Below, piece by piece: positions 46,836 to 59,462 of a stretch of DNA of 64,000 nt. Source of the DNA: Crotophaga sulcirostris. Lineage: Eukaryota > Chordata > Aves > Cuculiformes > Crotophagidae. Each line of letters opens with the position of its first letter. Position 1 is the first letter of the stretch. The notes below the pieces were generated by a model, which saw nothing but the letters and a program-made list of their open reading frames with translations, searched no databases and was not told where the DNA came from. The stretch is taken from the NCBI GenBank assembly GCA_013397455.1, contig VYZB01000271.1, forward strand, positions 335,008 through 399,007, read 5' to 3'. The position numbers and the translations under genes are program-made.

Positions 46836-49800
46836 CCCACACCATTCCCATCTCACCAAGCTCCACATGTCCCCCCCACCACTGGCAGGCACCTGGCTCT
46901 CCCCTCCTGCCGCCGAGGCAGGAGCAGAATGATGAGCACTCTGCAGAGACATTTATACCCTCTGACTCCCTGACCCTCCTCACAAACCCCCGTGCCCAGC
47001 TCCTCTCCCCAGATCACCAGAGGCATAGGCAGCACCCCAAAAGGCCAGGTTTGAGACCGACGCCTTTGACTATGCAGGGTGAGAGTGCCCAGAGGAGAGG
47101 GGGTCAGGTTGGCCCTTCCTCTCCCTGCACCCCACAGCCCCCAGCTCTCTGCCCACAGACCTGGGCTTGCTGCCTTCCTTTCTATCAGGCCTTATCACAC
47201 TTAATTTTACTCCTTCTCTCACTAACTGCCCTCCCTCTCTTATCTCCACTTCAGAGTCAATTTTTCACTCGCTCCCTTTTTTCTTCCTTATCACTTGCGC
47301 TCTCCTGGGTTTTCTTGTTTTTTAAAATACTTTCTGCATCTCTCGCTCTCCTGCCATTTCTGTCTGTCAGGTGCTCTTTTCTCCTGTCATGTCCATGCTT
47401 CCATGCTCCCCTCTCTACATACACGTTTCTCCTCCACAACTCTGCTTCCCTCCTGCCCTGGCAGTGCCCCATCCTGCTCCCTCTGCAGTAAGCAGCACAG
47501 TGGCACAGAGGGGAGGAGGAAAAGACCTTCAGGCTTCACCTCCTCTTCTCTTTGTTCTTTTCTTCCTTCTCTTCCCCCACTCTCCTGCCTTGCCCCCCTT
47601 CTTTTCCCACCTCCCCCTTCCTCACTCTCAGCTGTTTTGCTGTGAGCCAGGGCATGGACTTTGCAATGCCATCCCTGCTACCAGGTTTTCAGGACAGCAG
47701 AGGAGGAAGGCTTTGAGGTGCAGGGGCTCAACACCCTGGGGGAGAAGCTCTGCTCCCCATCTCCCTGACCCAGCCATGGGTGTGTGCAGCTTCTCGAGGA
47801 TAAACCAGGCCTATTGCTTTCCTCTCTTTTTTCTGGGTCTGTGTCTGCATGCTTATGATAGATTTACTGTGATTCTACCAGTTTATGATTAAAACCCATA
47901 AATTTTACTAGGCCTTTTTCTTATTTTCCATAATCTGCAGGATTCAAGGCAATCAAATTTTAACTGGAAAGCATGGGCTGTGCAGTTAGGTCCCAATGTA
48001 ATGGGGAACGGTTCATTTCCCAGTCCACCCTTATTACTGGTGGTATTAAAGAAATATAGCCCTGTGAAAGAGATTTTTCCTCAATTCCCTTTAAAACAAT
48101 GTACTTGCCTGAGCAAAGAACCAGAGGAACAGTATCTACCTCGACTAAAACACTGTGCCCACCACCGTAGCTTGTTCCCATCCTGAGGTTTCCAAGCAGA
48201 GTTTCCCGGTGGACTCGGACGGGTGCTGAGGGTCTCAGGGTGAGCAGGGTGGCATTGTGGGTCCCTGCCAGCAGCTCCATCTCAGTTCCCCATCACTAGG
48301 CAGCGGGTAGCACCAGCCCCTCCAGAGATTTCATCATGTGCCTGTTACGATCCAGGTAATAAGACATTTCATTCAAATGAGCAAATTTATTCCAGTGGCA
48401 CTTTAATAACAAAATCAATAAAACTACACTTCCCAGCAGGGCTTTATCATATGCTAAAACTACAGCATATTGCCTGGATATACTAAATTCTCTCCCTGAA
48501 ATAAAGTGCAAAGTTTAGAAGACAGATGACACCATTTGCAGCACTAGGAGAATAATACCCTAATAAATTCACACCACCTGGGCACTTTGGAGTTGTCACA
48601 CACTGCACTTGGTGGCCACTGGGAGCTACCAATGACAGCAAGAACAGGAATGAGACCTTTGTGCTTCTCAGGCTCACAGTGCAGATGTAGGGAGCATGGG
48701 CTCCCTACACACAACCCTGCTTCAGAGCAGTGAGGCATCTGTGCACACAGACCAGTCAGAGCGGGCTGTGCACATGGGAGCCTTGTGGACCCAGTGATCA
48801 GTGTGTGGTACCTTGTCTGTGGTGGCTGCCTCCAAAGGAAATGGCTCTGATCAGGTGGGAAGGTGAGAATCCAGCTTGGGGACCAGCTGCTCCCTGTGAT
48901 GGGAATCAGGCTGGCCACTCCCAGCAGAGCTCCTCAGTGTCACCACTAGGCTAGAAAAGAGGTGGAACAGTCAGAAAACACTGCCAGTCCTGCAAACGCA
49001 GAAGTCGGCAGCGTTCCAGGACAGGCAGCTTCCCAAGTAAGAGGACAGTTGCTACCCTACCCTGCGTGCAGGTGTGCTGCCCTCCGTGCAGGATCCCCTC
49101 CCTCGAGCCCTGCACTGGGCTCTGAGGATGCTCTTCCATGGACCATCCCCTTCAATTACTGCCTGCCACCTAATTGCTTTTCCCTGTACCGTTCCACTCC
49201 GGCATCTTACCCAACATGAGAATATGGCTCTTCCCTCCTCCATCATCCTTCCCAGACCATCATCCATCAGCTCTCCAAACCCTGCCCTGCTCCCAGCCAT
49301 TCCCATCTGCCAGCCAGCTCTCTCCTCCTCCTCGTCCCTCCTGCTTGTGTTTCCCAAGCCTATCAGTGTTCCCCAGCCTTGAGTGCTGCAAAACTAATTA
49401 GCTCACTACAAAGGCAGAGGAATAATTAGGGACTCCACTGCAAGCACAAAACTAGGGCATCTCGCCCTAAATAAACGAGAGGAAGTGTCTCTCTGCTCCA
49501 CTGACAGCCTACGATTGCTTCAAGCAGATGATTACATGACTTGCCATCCCTTGGCTCCCACTCCAAGCACGTTCAGTAGAGGTTCCTCTGCCTCCATCTC
49601 ACCCCTTCTGTCTTTTGGGTTTGTGTCTCTGTTACCAAAGCCAGCTCCTCCCCAGAACTCCACTGCCAACCAGGCACCAAAGCAATCAGGGAGCTTGCTC
49701 AAAGATGCTGGGGATGCTGGTTTGGGCGCTGCCTTCTCAGTGGTCCATCACCTCCAGCTCTCTCTGCGGAGAAGATAGCACCAAGCATGGAGAACAGGTA

Positions 49801-52800
49801 ACAAGAAAAACATCTGCAAAATTTCTTTTCTAATTGACTCCGTTGCAGAGAAGAGACACTAAAACAGCCTTTCCCCTGGGCAGCTCCACTGTGATGAGTG
49901 GGAGTCTGTGCTGGAGTCCCTAAAGAACATAGTGATACAAGAGGAGAAGGACCCGCGGGCCACACAGGTCCTCATTCCTCCTGCACAGACAATCCTGGGG
50001 ACCCCACATTTGGCTATGTTGAAGTCCTCTGGTGACATGCAGGGGTTCCCTGCAAATCTGTCTCCCCCGAAGGAAACACGCATCATCCTACCTCCTTGAG
50101 CTGATGAGTTGGAGTTGGAGTCAGCCGAGCACGGGACACTGCTGACCTCCATCACTCGTTCATCTTCTCAGAGCTGCAGAGGATCCCTCCTCCAGCCACC
50201 GTCTGTGCCTGCAGTGCTCCACACAGTTTTGTCACTTACTAATGATATTTAATAACAACCTGACACTCAGCCCCTGCATCTCACACAGAAATCAGAGGCA
50301 GCAGCACTGGAAGCCTGACTAATGTCCCCAGCCATTTGGGGAGACACAGTGCTTGCTGCCTCCTGGGGAAGGTGGGAAGCATTGCTTTAAGCCCTTCAGA
50401 ACAGCTCCCACCAGGTCCTGCTCTCTCTGAACCTGCCCAGACTGAGCATCCCCTCCTGTCCTCAGCCTCTGGTGAGGAGCGCTGGGGGCCACAGTGGGAA
50501 AGGACAAGTTCTCATCGCAGGGACTGACCAGTGAAGGCGCTCATTGATACATGAAACCACAACTGCTACTGTCACAGGTTTTATGTCCATTATGGGTTTT
50601 TTTATTCTTCTTAGGGTTTTCTATTGCCTCAGGTCATTTGCCCAAATCCACAACCACAGAAAAAAAGGAAAGAGAGGTGGGAAGAGGGTCTTAAAAGCAT
50701 CCTACATAGAACCTGAGGACACTGTTTTAGCATCAGGTGCCTGACGAAGTCTGCAGGGCATATGTCTGTGCCTGTGCTGGAGGCTGTGCCCTGGCCAAGC
50801 TGTGCTGGTGAAAGAAAATCCAACCCTTGTCCAGCCACATCTCCTGCTCAGTAGTCCGGAGAGGTGAGGGATCAGGTGTCCATCACCTGCAGGAGGTTCC
50901 TTTGGCATACCCAAGGACACAAGCCTGGGGAAAATCTGCAGTGTCCCCTTTTATGAGGGTTCAGGGACTGGGGAAGGTCTGAACCATGAGAAGGGCTACG
51001 CTGAGACAGCTCCACGGCTGTGTCCCCAGGTGGATGCCCATGGCAGAGGAAAGGCCCAGGTGAAGATAGAACAACCCTAATCACCCTCCTGTGCAATCCC
51101 ACCCAGCTTCAGGCAGCTTGAGGTTCTGAACCATGCAGCATCTGCACCACTTTCTTATTAGTCCTTAACAAACCTTTCTTGCTTGAAATCATCTAATTGC
51201 ATCTGTTAATCAGCTCTGCCCCTGGCCTGCAGCAGTGGTTGTAGCAGTGGGTGCCACCCCCAGATCCTGCTCAGTGCTTGGTTCCACCACCGCAGTGTGT
51301 TTACTCCGTACACCCTGCACTATGCACAGGAAATCTATGCTGCAAACACAGTCCTGCCCTGTTTCTCCCACCCCTGCAGGGTTAGAACTTGCAGACAGCA
51401 GTGATGCCAGGCAGAAGAGGCAGGGCTGCCTGCTATCGCCGTGTCTGCACCAGCAAATGGACCGGAGCAGCTGCCGCCTTCTCCTGGTTGCTGCTCAAAG
51501 GGACAATGCCAAGGTCGATTAGTCCCAACCCTGGACCTACCTTTTCTTTCTCTTTTCTTTTTTCCCAGGGCTCACAAGTGTTGACAATTCAAACAGATGA
51601 GAATTCAGGACAAAAAGAAAGAGTGAGAGGTTCAAACACTTTTATTGAACAACCCTTCCCAGCTTAGCATTGCCTTTTCCGCAACAGCTTTTTTTACCCA
51701 TTGTGACCTGCTCCAGAAACCATGGGAGAAAAGACCCAAAGCTTTATAAACTCCCATGCTTCTCTTTCTTTCTGTAACCAGATAACATAGTTTCGCACTC
51801 ACTGTGCCTGCTCACAGCATATAAATCCTTTGTGGCAGAGCCTTTAGGGATAAAGCCTCTACCTGGGTCATCTTACATCAGAGTGAAAACAGAGGCAGGG
51901 CCAGGTTGTTTGCCCTGCAACAAACCTTCTTGGTTCTGCAGGAACCAGAGAGCAGAGGAGTCCCTGGGCATCGTTCTAGCCTGGGAGCTGGCTGCCACCA
52001 TGCAGAAAGAGACAGAAGTATATGGGAATGGGGTGCAGGCTCTCCAGCTTCCTCCACATTAAGCCTCTCTGATGGGATGCTCTTGAAGCAAAACTGCCAA
52101 ACACGTTCCAGGCGTCTCCAGTTCCTGAGCTGTCAGTAAGGTTGTGTGGTCAGGAACCCACTGACAGCACCGAAGCTGAGAGCATTTTCCAAAAGCAGAA
52201 GTGTGATGAGGAAGAGGAGACACAAAATCACCTCAATCGACCTTGCCTGGTGACAAGAGAGTCTGGTGCTGGCACCTTCAAAGGAGAAGGAGAAGGAGAA
52301 GTGTGCTGCCAGACTGGGGTGGGTTGGGATCTGCGTGGAACCAGGAGGTTGTTCTGGCACAAGATCCTCACAGACGGATGCTCAAGGCAGCAAACAGACA
52401 CATCTTTATCGTGCAGTGCAAGTGGAGCTGTTCTTGTCTTTCAAACACACACCTAATCATTTCTAAGATCTCTGCCTCAGAACTATCTTTTTGATAAAAC
52501 TAATCACAGGCTTAAATTACAGATAAATACCCGATATTAAGAGAACAGTTTGAAAAGGAGGAAAGGGGTAGTTTAGTAGTGCTCATTTTCTCTGCTTTTC
52601 TATAGCACGCATCTTGGGCTATTTAACTGCAGAGCTTATGAAGCTTCATTCTGACAACTCTCCTTTCTTTCAAATGTGGCTTCCACAAATGTTTCCCCTG
52701 GTTCCTTTCCCCGCTCTGCTGCTGTTCGCTGTATTATTGCAGCAGTCCCTGTGCCTCCAGCTGAGACTGGGAAGCAGGCACGCGAAGAGCTGGATGAACA

Positions 52801-54094
52801 CACACAAAGGAATAAACCCAGCTCTGAAAAGCCTGAACCCAAAAGCATCTACATTTGGAATGAGGGACATCTAAGTGCCTGCGAGGGATTTGGGCTATAA
52901 TAGCTCAACAAAGAAAAGCAGCTGAAAAAAAAATCAAAGCTGCAAGTCTCTGGAGAGCCAGGATGAGGAGAGAGGTGTGGGCCAGCACAGCTCTCCTGCC
53001 CTGTGGTCCTTGTGCTGCCAGCCAGGAGGACAGAGCAGATGCTGATGGGCTGGCAGGAATGATCCAACTCTAGGTGCTTTTAAGCACTGCACGATCCAGG
53101 CTCACGTTGGCTTCCTCTGCTCTGCGGGGAACAATGGCTTTGATCAACAGAAGATTGCTGAGTTAATTGTAATGATATTCTAATAAAGCTGGGGAGATTA
53201 ATTACGGCTCTTTATCAGAGCTGGCCCTCTGCCAAGGGTTTGCAAAATTGTTTTCCTCTGTTTCTTGTCATTTGAATTTAGGAGAAGAAAGGAGGAAGTT
53301 GGGTGCCTTTTTTTCCTCCAGCAATCAGGACTGTGACCTCATGCCCTGCTCCCGCTCCCAGCTCGGCGCGTTTACGGAGGGGAGTGGGCAGGGTGCAGAT
53401 GGAGGAAACAAATGGAGAGTGACAGAGCAAACCAATTAGACACAATGCTGCACAATTATGCTCCCAGTCAATAAGTGGCTCGGTACGGAGAAGCACAAAG
53501 GAAGAAGGCGATGGCACAGGGACCACAGACATCGCTCCATGGAGGGTAAACCTGGGACAGGTTACAGCTTTCCAGGCTGGTGGGACATGGACAAACCACA
53601 GGGAGTGCTCACCACAAGGGCTTAAGAATACGACACTGCCATCAGGCTGGATGAAGGCAGCTCACTGTCCAGAAAAACCTTCCTGCACAGAAGCCTTCCA
53701 CTCTGGCACAGAAAAACAAGTGTCCAGAGAGCAGCCAGAGCCCTGCTAAGTGGCCTTGGGGAACACGAGACTTAAACTTTCCTATTTCACTTGACAAATA
53801 GCTGTTCTGTCCAGGGAAGATTTAGCAGTGCCCAGGCAGGTGAGAGACAGACCTGCAGAGGAACAATCCCATCTGGAAGGCAACAGATCAATCAGGCAGA
53901 GCTGCCTGCTCTCACTCAGAGAGGAGGAGGGAAGAGAGGACCATGGCATGCGATGTGCAGGGGGAAGGGGCTACAAGTCAAACCAGAGAGGGAAATGTGC
54001 TTCTTGCTCAAGCCAGAGAGAAAGCTGAGGATTACACCACTCACTTTAAAACAGACAACAGGGCAGTACTGGGAAACTTCCTACCAACAGGAAC
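46836..54094. other. Intergenic sequence
   Basis: A pyrimidine-rich stretch (47160-47640) produces long chance frames. The AT-rich island at 48325 and a minus-strand TATA/AATAAA pair at 51641-51748 (see findings) are the only structure noticed. No gene recognised. Confidence 0.5.
48325..48560. promoter_or_regulatory. AT-rich island downstream of LINGO1 (candidate conserved element)
   Basis: ATTTCATTCAAATGAGCAAATTTATTCC carries an ATTTGAAT-like palindromic core, followed by AATAACAAAATCAATAAAAC and TATCATATGC. Unique AT-rich block with no ORF. Confidence 0.24.
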
Positions 54095-54262
54095 AGTTCT
54101 CTCAGAGAAGTAGTGGCTACCCCACCCCTGGAGGTGTTCAGGGCCAGGCTAGATGAACTGAGCACCCTGATCCAGTGGGAAGTGTCCTTGCCCATGGCAG
54201 GGCGATGGGAACTGGGTGGACTTTAAGGTCCCTTCCAACCTAAACCATTCCATGATTCTAGG
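54095..54262 (+). mobile_element. Short CR1 LINE 3' fragment
   Basis: GAGAAGTAGTGGCTACCCCA, CTGGAGGTGTTCAGGGCCAG and CCATGGCAGGGCGATGGGAA lead to CCATTCCATGATTCTAGG. It contains only the last 170 bp of the element. Confidence 0.88.
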
Positions 54263-54741
54263 AACAGGTCAGGGCTGGCCACTTTGAGAAGGACAAATGC
54301 CACCACCTAACCAATAGCCTTCTGAAGGGCATCCAGGAGACATGGGGCTGCATCAGAGGCTCATGCAGGAGCAGCCCTGCAGGGCTCCTGACACACAGCA
54401 CAGTGCTTTCTGCTGACCCCTTCCCTTGCCAAGCCCAAGCCATGACATTCACCTCCCACTGCTGAAAGGCAGCGGATGCTGGGGTGGCATGCAGCCACGC
54501 TGGTCCCTACCAGCCCACTGCGTGCCAGCTTTGTCTGGGCTGTTGCTTAAATGGAGAGGGTTGGCACAGCAAGCGCAAAAGTATTCATTCAGGCTGAAAA
54601 TTTGGCAAGAGTAGGCAGGGAGCACCAACCTCCAAGTGCTCACAACCTCTGACTGCCTTTCCAAAGCAACATGGGTGCTCTGAGAATTTTTCACCTGGTG
54701 AAGGACCAGACCAGAACAGCATCATCCTCTCTGTGCTTTAT

Positions 54742-55184
54742 GTGTCCGGAGAAGGGCAATGGAGCTGGTGAAGGTTCTGGTGCACAAGTCTTATGAGGAA
54801 CCACTGAGAGACCTGGGGCTGTTTAGCCTGGAGAAGAGGAGGCTGAGGGGAGACCTCATCACTCTCTGCAACTCCCTGAGATGAGGTTGTAGCAAGGTGG
54901 GTGCTGGTCTCTTCTTCCAAGTGACAGGCTATAGGATGAGAGGAAATGGCCTCAAGTTGCACCATGGGAGGTTTATATTGGATATTAGGAAAAAAACAAT
55001 CTTCACTGAAAGGGTTATCAAGCACTGGCCCAGCTGCCCAGGGCAGTAGTGGAGTCACCACCCCTGGAGGTTTTTAAAAGCTGGGTAGATTTGGTGCTCA
55101 AGGATCTGGTTTAGTAGTGGACAGGTACAGTTGGACTCAATGATCTCAAAGGTCTTTTCCAACCAATTGATTCTATGATCCTAA
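54742..55184 (+). mobile_element. CR1 LINE 3' fragment, second subfamily
   Basis: GTGTCCGGAGAAGGGCAATG, CTCTTCTTCCAAGTGACAGG, TTTAGTAGTGGACAGGTAC and CAATGATCTCAAAGGTC lead to GATTCTATGATCC. It is closely related to the copy at 33838. Confidence 0.9.
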
Positions 55185-58100
55185 ACCAGAGGACTCTCAG
55201 CAAGGTCAGAACAGGGTAAGAGTAGGGTACACGTTTTGTACCATCACCCTGATAAGAGTCTGGATGATTCTTTAGGATTTTCAGTGACCCATACAGCTAT
55301 CTTGCATCCAAAATGTTTGCTCCAGCTGAGAGGAAAAAATGCTGATCTAAATACTTTTCTTGTGGAACATGACAGAAACAATTATTCATTTAGGCTTTTG
55401 TAAAGACTATTGAGTTTGGCAAAATGTTGCTCCAGGGGTAAAATAACAGGAAAAAAGTTTTAAAAACATCTAAAAGTCCTACTTTTTTAGCTAAGGAAAC
55501 TATGGATTTCCCATTTCAGAACAAATCCTTACGCTAAATCTGAGTTTATCTTAAATACAAAGAAACAAAAATTAAGAAAACAACTTCCAAGAAGATTGAC
55601 ACTGAAAAGTAAAGTGTTGCAGAACTGTATTCATTACCTTCCATCCCAAGAAAATTTGCCCTTTTACATGGATACAGGTGACCACAGTATTTCAGCAGCT
55701 TAAGATGCTCTTTAAGATGAAAATCTCATTCCCCACTGCCTTGAGACCTCATCCCTGCCTGTGATGGGTCTGGCACTGGTCCCTCTCAGATGGTTGAGGA
55801 CCACTGGCATCGGGGCGGCATGGCCAGGGGCTGGGTATGTGCCTGGTGGTACCCACTGCTCCTGCATGCACCACCCGAGATTCCCCATAAATAAAATTGT
55901 CGGCATCAGCTCTTGTGCTCATTTCACAGGCGGCTGCTCTGCTGACAGGTTTCACACGCTGCTACCGTGTCTTGTCAGCTTTATACTCTCAGGCCAACGC
56001 CGGCTCACCAGCTCCGATGTATATACATAAAAATAAATGGCTCAGAAACCCCAATAAAGTGACAGATAACATAATGGGACCTGGCTTCAGAAAATAAGCT
56101 TGTTTATAGAACCTCTGTGCCTCCAAATTTGATTTATGTCATGTAGGCTGTCTCTCAGAGAGGGTTTGGGGAGGAGGGCTTGCTCATGCTCACTTCTTAC
56201 GGGTGGATGGCCACTGGTTAAGAGTTGTCTTTGGGGCTCCTCCCCTAAGACTGGCAGCGGAGCTTCCTGCAGGATTTGGTTGATGTGATCCTCCTCCAGC
56301 TCCTGTAAGAGATCTGGTTTTGTCCCAGCCATGTCCAGTACCTGCCCCCCACACAGAAAACTCTTCTCATCCTTTAACCCTTCTCCCACACAACTCCCTT
56401 CCTTGGGCTTTCTGGGCATGCCCACACTCTCTGCAAGCTGGAGGTAGCTGCAAAGAGCTCAGGGCTTCGACAGCCAACAGAGCATACAAAGTAAAACCAG
56501 ACAGTACCTAAAGGAGACCATGCAAGCTTCAAACAGGAGAGCTTCTATGGCATGAGCAGGTTCCCGTGGTAGTCCCTTTGCTCTGGGCTGCAGACAGTCC
56601 TTATTCAATCTCTTGCTAGAGGAGCTTCCTTGCAAACAGGGATAATCCTTCATTTGATGTTCGCTCCCCTGGATATCACTGTTCACAGCAAGCATTGCAA
56701 TTTGTGTTTATTCTTGCCAAGCCATGTTTATTCTTGAGCCGCTTTGATTGTTACAGCGAAGGCTGGGATGGCTCGCTCCGTCAAAGTGCCTGTTTCCAGG
56801 GGGCTAATAATGAGAGACTGTCAATCTGGAGACACAAGGGAAAAAAATCACAGCCCCTCCTCTCACAGAATACAGTCAGCTGCTGCCAGACCCCACGCTT
56901 CGTACCTCTCAATCTTTGATATGTGGCTCGAAGCTCCTCGCATCCAGCCTCAAGTGGACCTGACAAGAGGATTCAGGCCCCAGTGCCTTCCCTGCAGAGC
57001 ACAGAGGCGCTGGGGAAAAGCCTCCCAGTCGCAGGGTGTAAATGCCAGGGGACACTGGTGTTCAAACAGCTTCATGGCTTGTTTGCACAGCATGAACTCT
57101 GTACCGTACACAAGAGAGATGCCTGGTGAGCCTCACAGAGACTGCATGGTGGAGCTGCACTGCTGGGACAGCACCGGAGCTCCTGACCTAACAAAACTCT
57201 TCAGAGCAGCCTGTGTGTCCAGGCAGTTCAAGCTGCAGATGACAGGTTGTGGTAATGCGGTGCAGTTACCTCTACCGTGATTGATGCACCCAGCAAATCC
57301 TGTCCCAAGCCCAGGTTCTCATGTGTGGAGCAAATCCCTGGCAAACTGCTGCCAGGCACAAACCAGCCCTGGAGAGGAAGAATTACCCCCTGCAAGATGC
57401 AGGATCACACACAGACCTGCCGTGGCAAAGCAGGACGACCTCAAGCTCAGATGACAACCACGTGGCTCCCCATTCCATGTTCCCACCTCCAGACCCTCAT
57501 CCCATTCAGATTTTAATCAAACCTTACATTATGCTGCCACTTGTCTGGGGCTTAGTGCTAAGGAGGGCTGTGGGGGAGTTCCCCCTCAAATTAAATAATT
57601 AAAATGTTTTTCTCAGGCTAAATAATTTTAATTTCCCCCCCAGCAGACCAGTGGCAATAAATACTTAATACATTCCTTGCTTCACTGCATCCAGCGTGTT
57701 GCCATTTTCGAAATCATTTTATTGTATGTATTTTTCTTCTTTTAATTACAGTCACCCAGCATCAAACCACTTCAATAAATAATCAAAGGCAGGGGAGAGA
57801 CAGGGCAGTCGTGATGCTTCAAGAGACGCGTGCTGTGCTGCCAACACGGGGAGGGATGCAGCCCATGCTGGCAACCCCCGCGGCCCCTGCTCTGGGTGAC
57901 ATCTGACTCCCATCTGAACGCTGCAGCCCTGGCTGCTGCAGGGTGCTTTGGGGTTACCAAATTAACCTCTGGGGAAGGGATGCAGTGTTTGCCAGCTCCA
58001 GCACAGTGGTCCATCCTGCCAATACCCCCTCTGGCAGGGGCCAGCAGTGAATGTCGGTGGATGGATGTAAGAGCTGGCCAAGCGTGCACTGATTCCTCCC

Positions 58101-59169
58101 CAGGACACTCCTGTAGCCGCTGAAGGACTTCCTGCCTCAGGCATCCTATCTCTCCTTTAAAAGCCCTCAATGGATATATTTTTTTTTCCTTTTCCTTCCA
58201 GGAATTTCTCTAATTATAAGAATATCCCAAGTGCTTCTTAACTGTTCTCTGTCCAAACCAGCCGCTGATTTCCAGCACCAAGAGGTAAAGATGCCCTCTG
58301 TACCTGCTGCAATGGGTGGGCTGCTGATGATTCTGTCTGCAGCGAGGGGGGGTTCTGTGTGGGAGTCAGTTTCAGAAACTGCCTCCCCATGCTGTTGGAA
58401 GCTGGAAAGCTGGGAGACACAACCTTTCACCACATGGTCAGATCCTGCTGCTGCCACAGCCATGCCCACAACCACCAAGCTCACAGCCCCAGCGACCTGG
58501 CAAGGAGAGGGTTACCATCTCCCGCAGCCACCACCGCAGCCAGCCTGGTGAATGGTATTAGCAAAAATGAATAGAAATACTACATGAAGCTAATAAGACC
58601 TGAGGGGAGCTCCTTAGATAAGTTGATTTCCAAATTGGACTGACTTTAACCTCACATAAATAAAAATGAACGTTTACAAAATATGGTGGAAAAATCCATA
58701 AGGGCAGATGAAGGCATTGAGGCGTTTTTATCTCCCTCCTGAACTTGCAGTACAGAGTGGGGCTCCATGTGCTGCTCAGGATGACCACGACCCTGCTCCA
58801 GGTTAGCCCAGGCAAGTAGGGCCTGAGGCTGGACTCAGTTTGCAACAGCAAATGCTGTCCTGGGGTGTCCCTCAGCCATCAGTGGGGTTCAGGACCGGGG
58901 AAGCTCTCCCTGGGCTACCTGCACCCTTCACTCCAGGCACGATGGAGCAAGAATCAAGCACTGAGCTGTACAGACCCGGCACAAAGCAAGTCTCCATCTC
59001 TGGGTGCCACAGAAGGACCCTCTCTGGTATCCACATACCTCTTTTCACTAAACCTGGAGGAATGCAACATCCCCACCAAGCCTGCCAAATTCAGTTTGAT
59101 TTCACCACTGCTTCTATAAAGCATGGCAGCAGGACACACAGACACCACACATGCATGGAGCCCAGAGGT
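55185..59169. other. Intergenic sequence
   Basis: A-rich unique DNA at 55260-55700, then mixed sequence with the island at 57575. No gene recognised. Confidence 0.5.
57575..57790. promoter_or_regulatory. AT-rich island (candidate conserved element)
   Basis: TTAAATAATTAAAATG, AATAATTTTAATTTCC, ATCATTTTATTGTATG and TTTAATTACAG cluster between GC-rich flanks. No repeat family was recognised. Confidence 0.27.
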
Positions 59170-59462
59170 TCATAGAATCAGAGAATGGTTTGGGTTAGAA
59201 GGGACATTAAACATCACCCAATTCCAGCCCCCATGCCACTGGATCAGGGTGCTCAAAGCCCCAGCCAACCTGTTCTTCAACACCTCCAGGGATGGGGCAG
59301 CCGCCACTTCACTGGACAACCTGGGCCAGGGCCTCTCCACCCTCACAGCAAAACATTTCTTCCTAAGATCTCATCTAAATATCCTCTCTTTCAGCTGAAA
59401 ACTGTTCCCCATCATCCTATGCCTGTACTCCCTGATCAAGAGCCCCTCCCCAAGTTCTCATA
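59170..59462 (-). mobile_element. CR1 LINE 3' fragment (about 290 bp)
   Basis: TTCATAGAATCAGAGAATGG opens the reverse-complement element; ACACCTCCAGGGATGGGGCA and GATCAAGAGCCCCTCCCC follow. Main subfamily, 5'-truncated. Confidence 0.92.

Noticed and set aside
46793..47892. Overlapping frames of 116-232 codons in pyrimidine-rich sequence
   Set aside because: They are low-complexity Leu/Ser/Pro peptides from a C/T-rich stretch, open in several frames at once.
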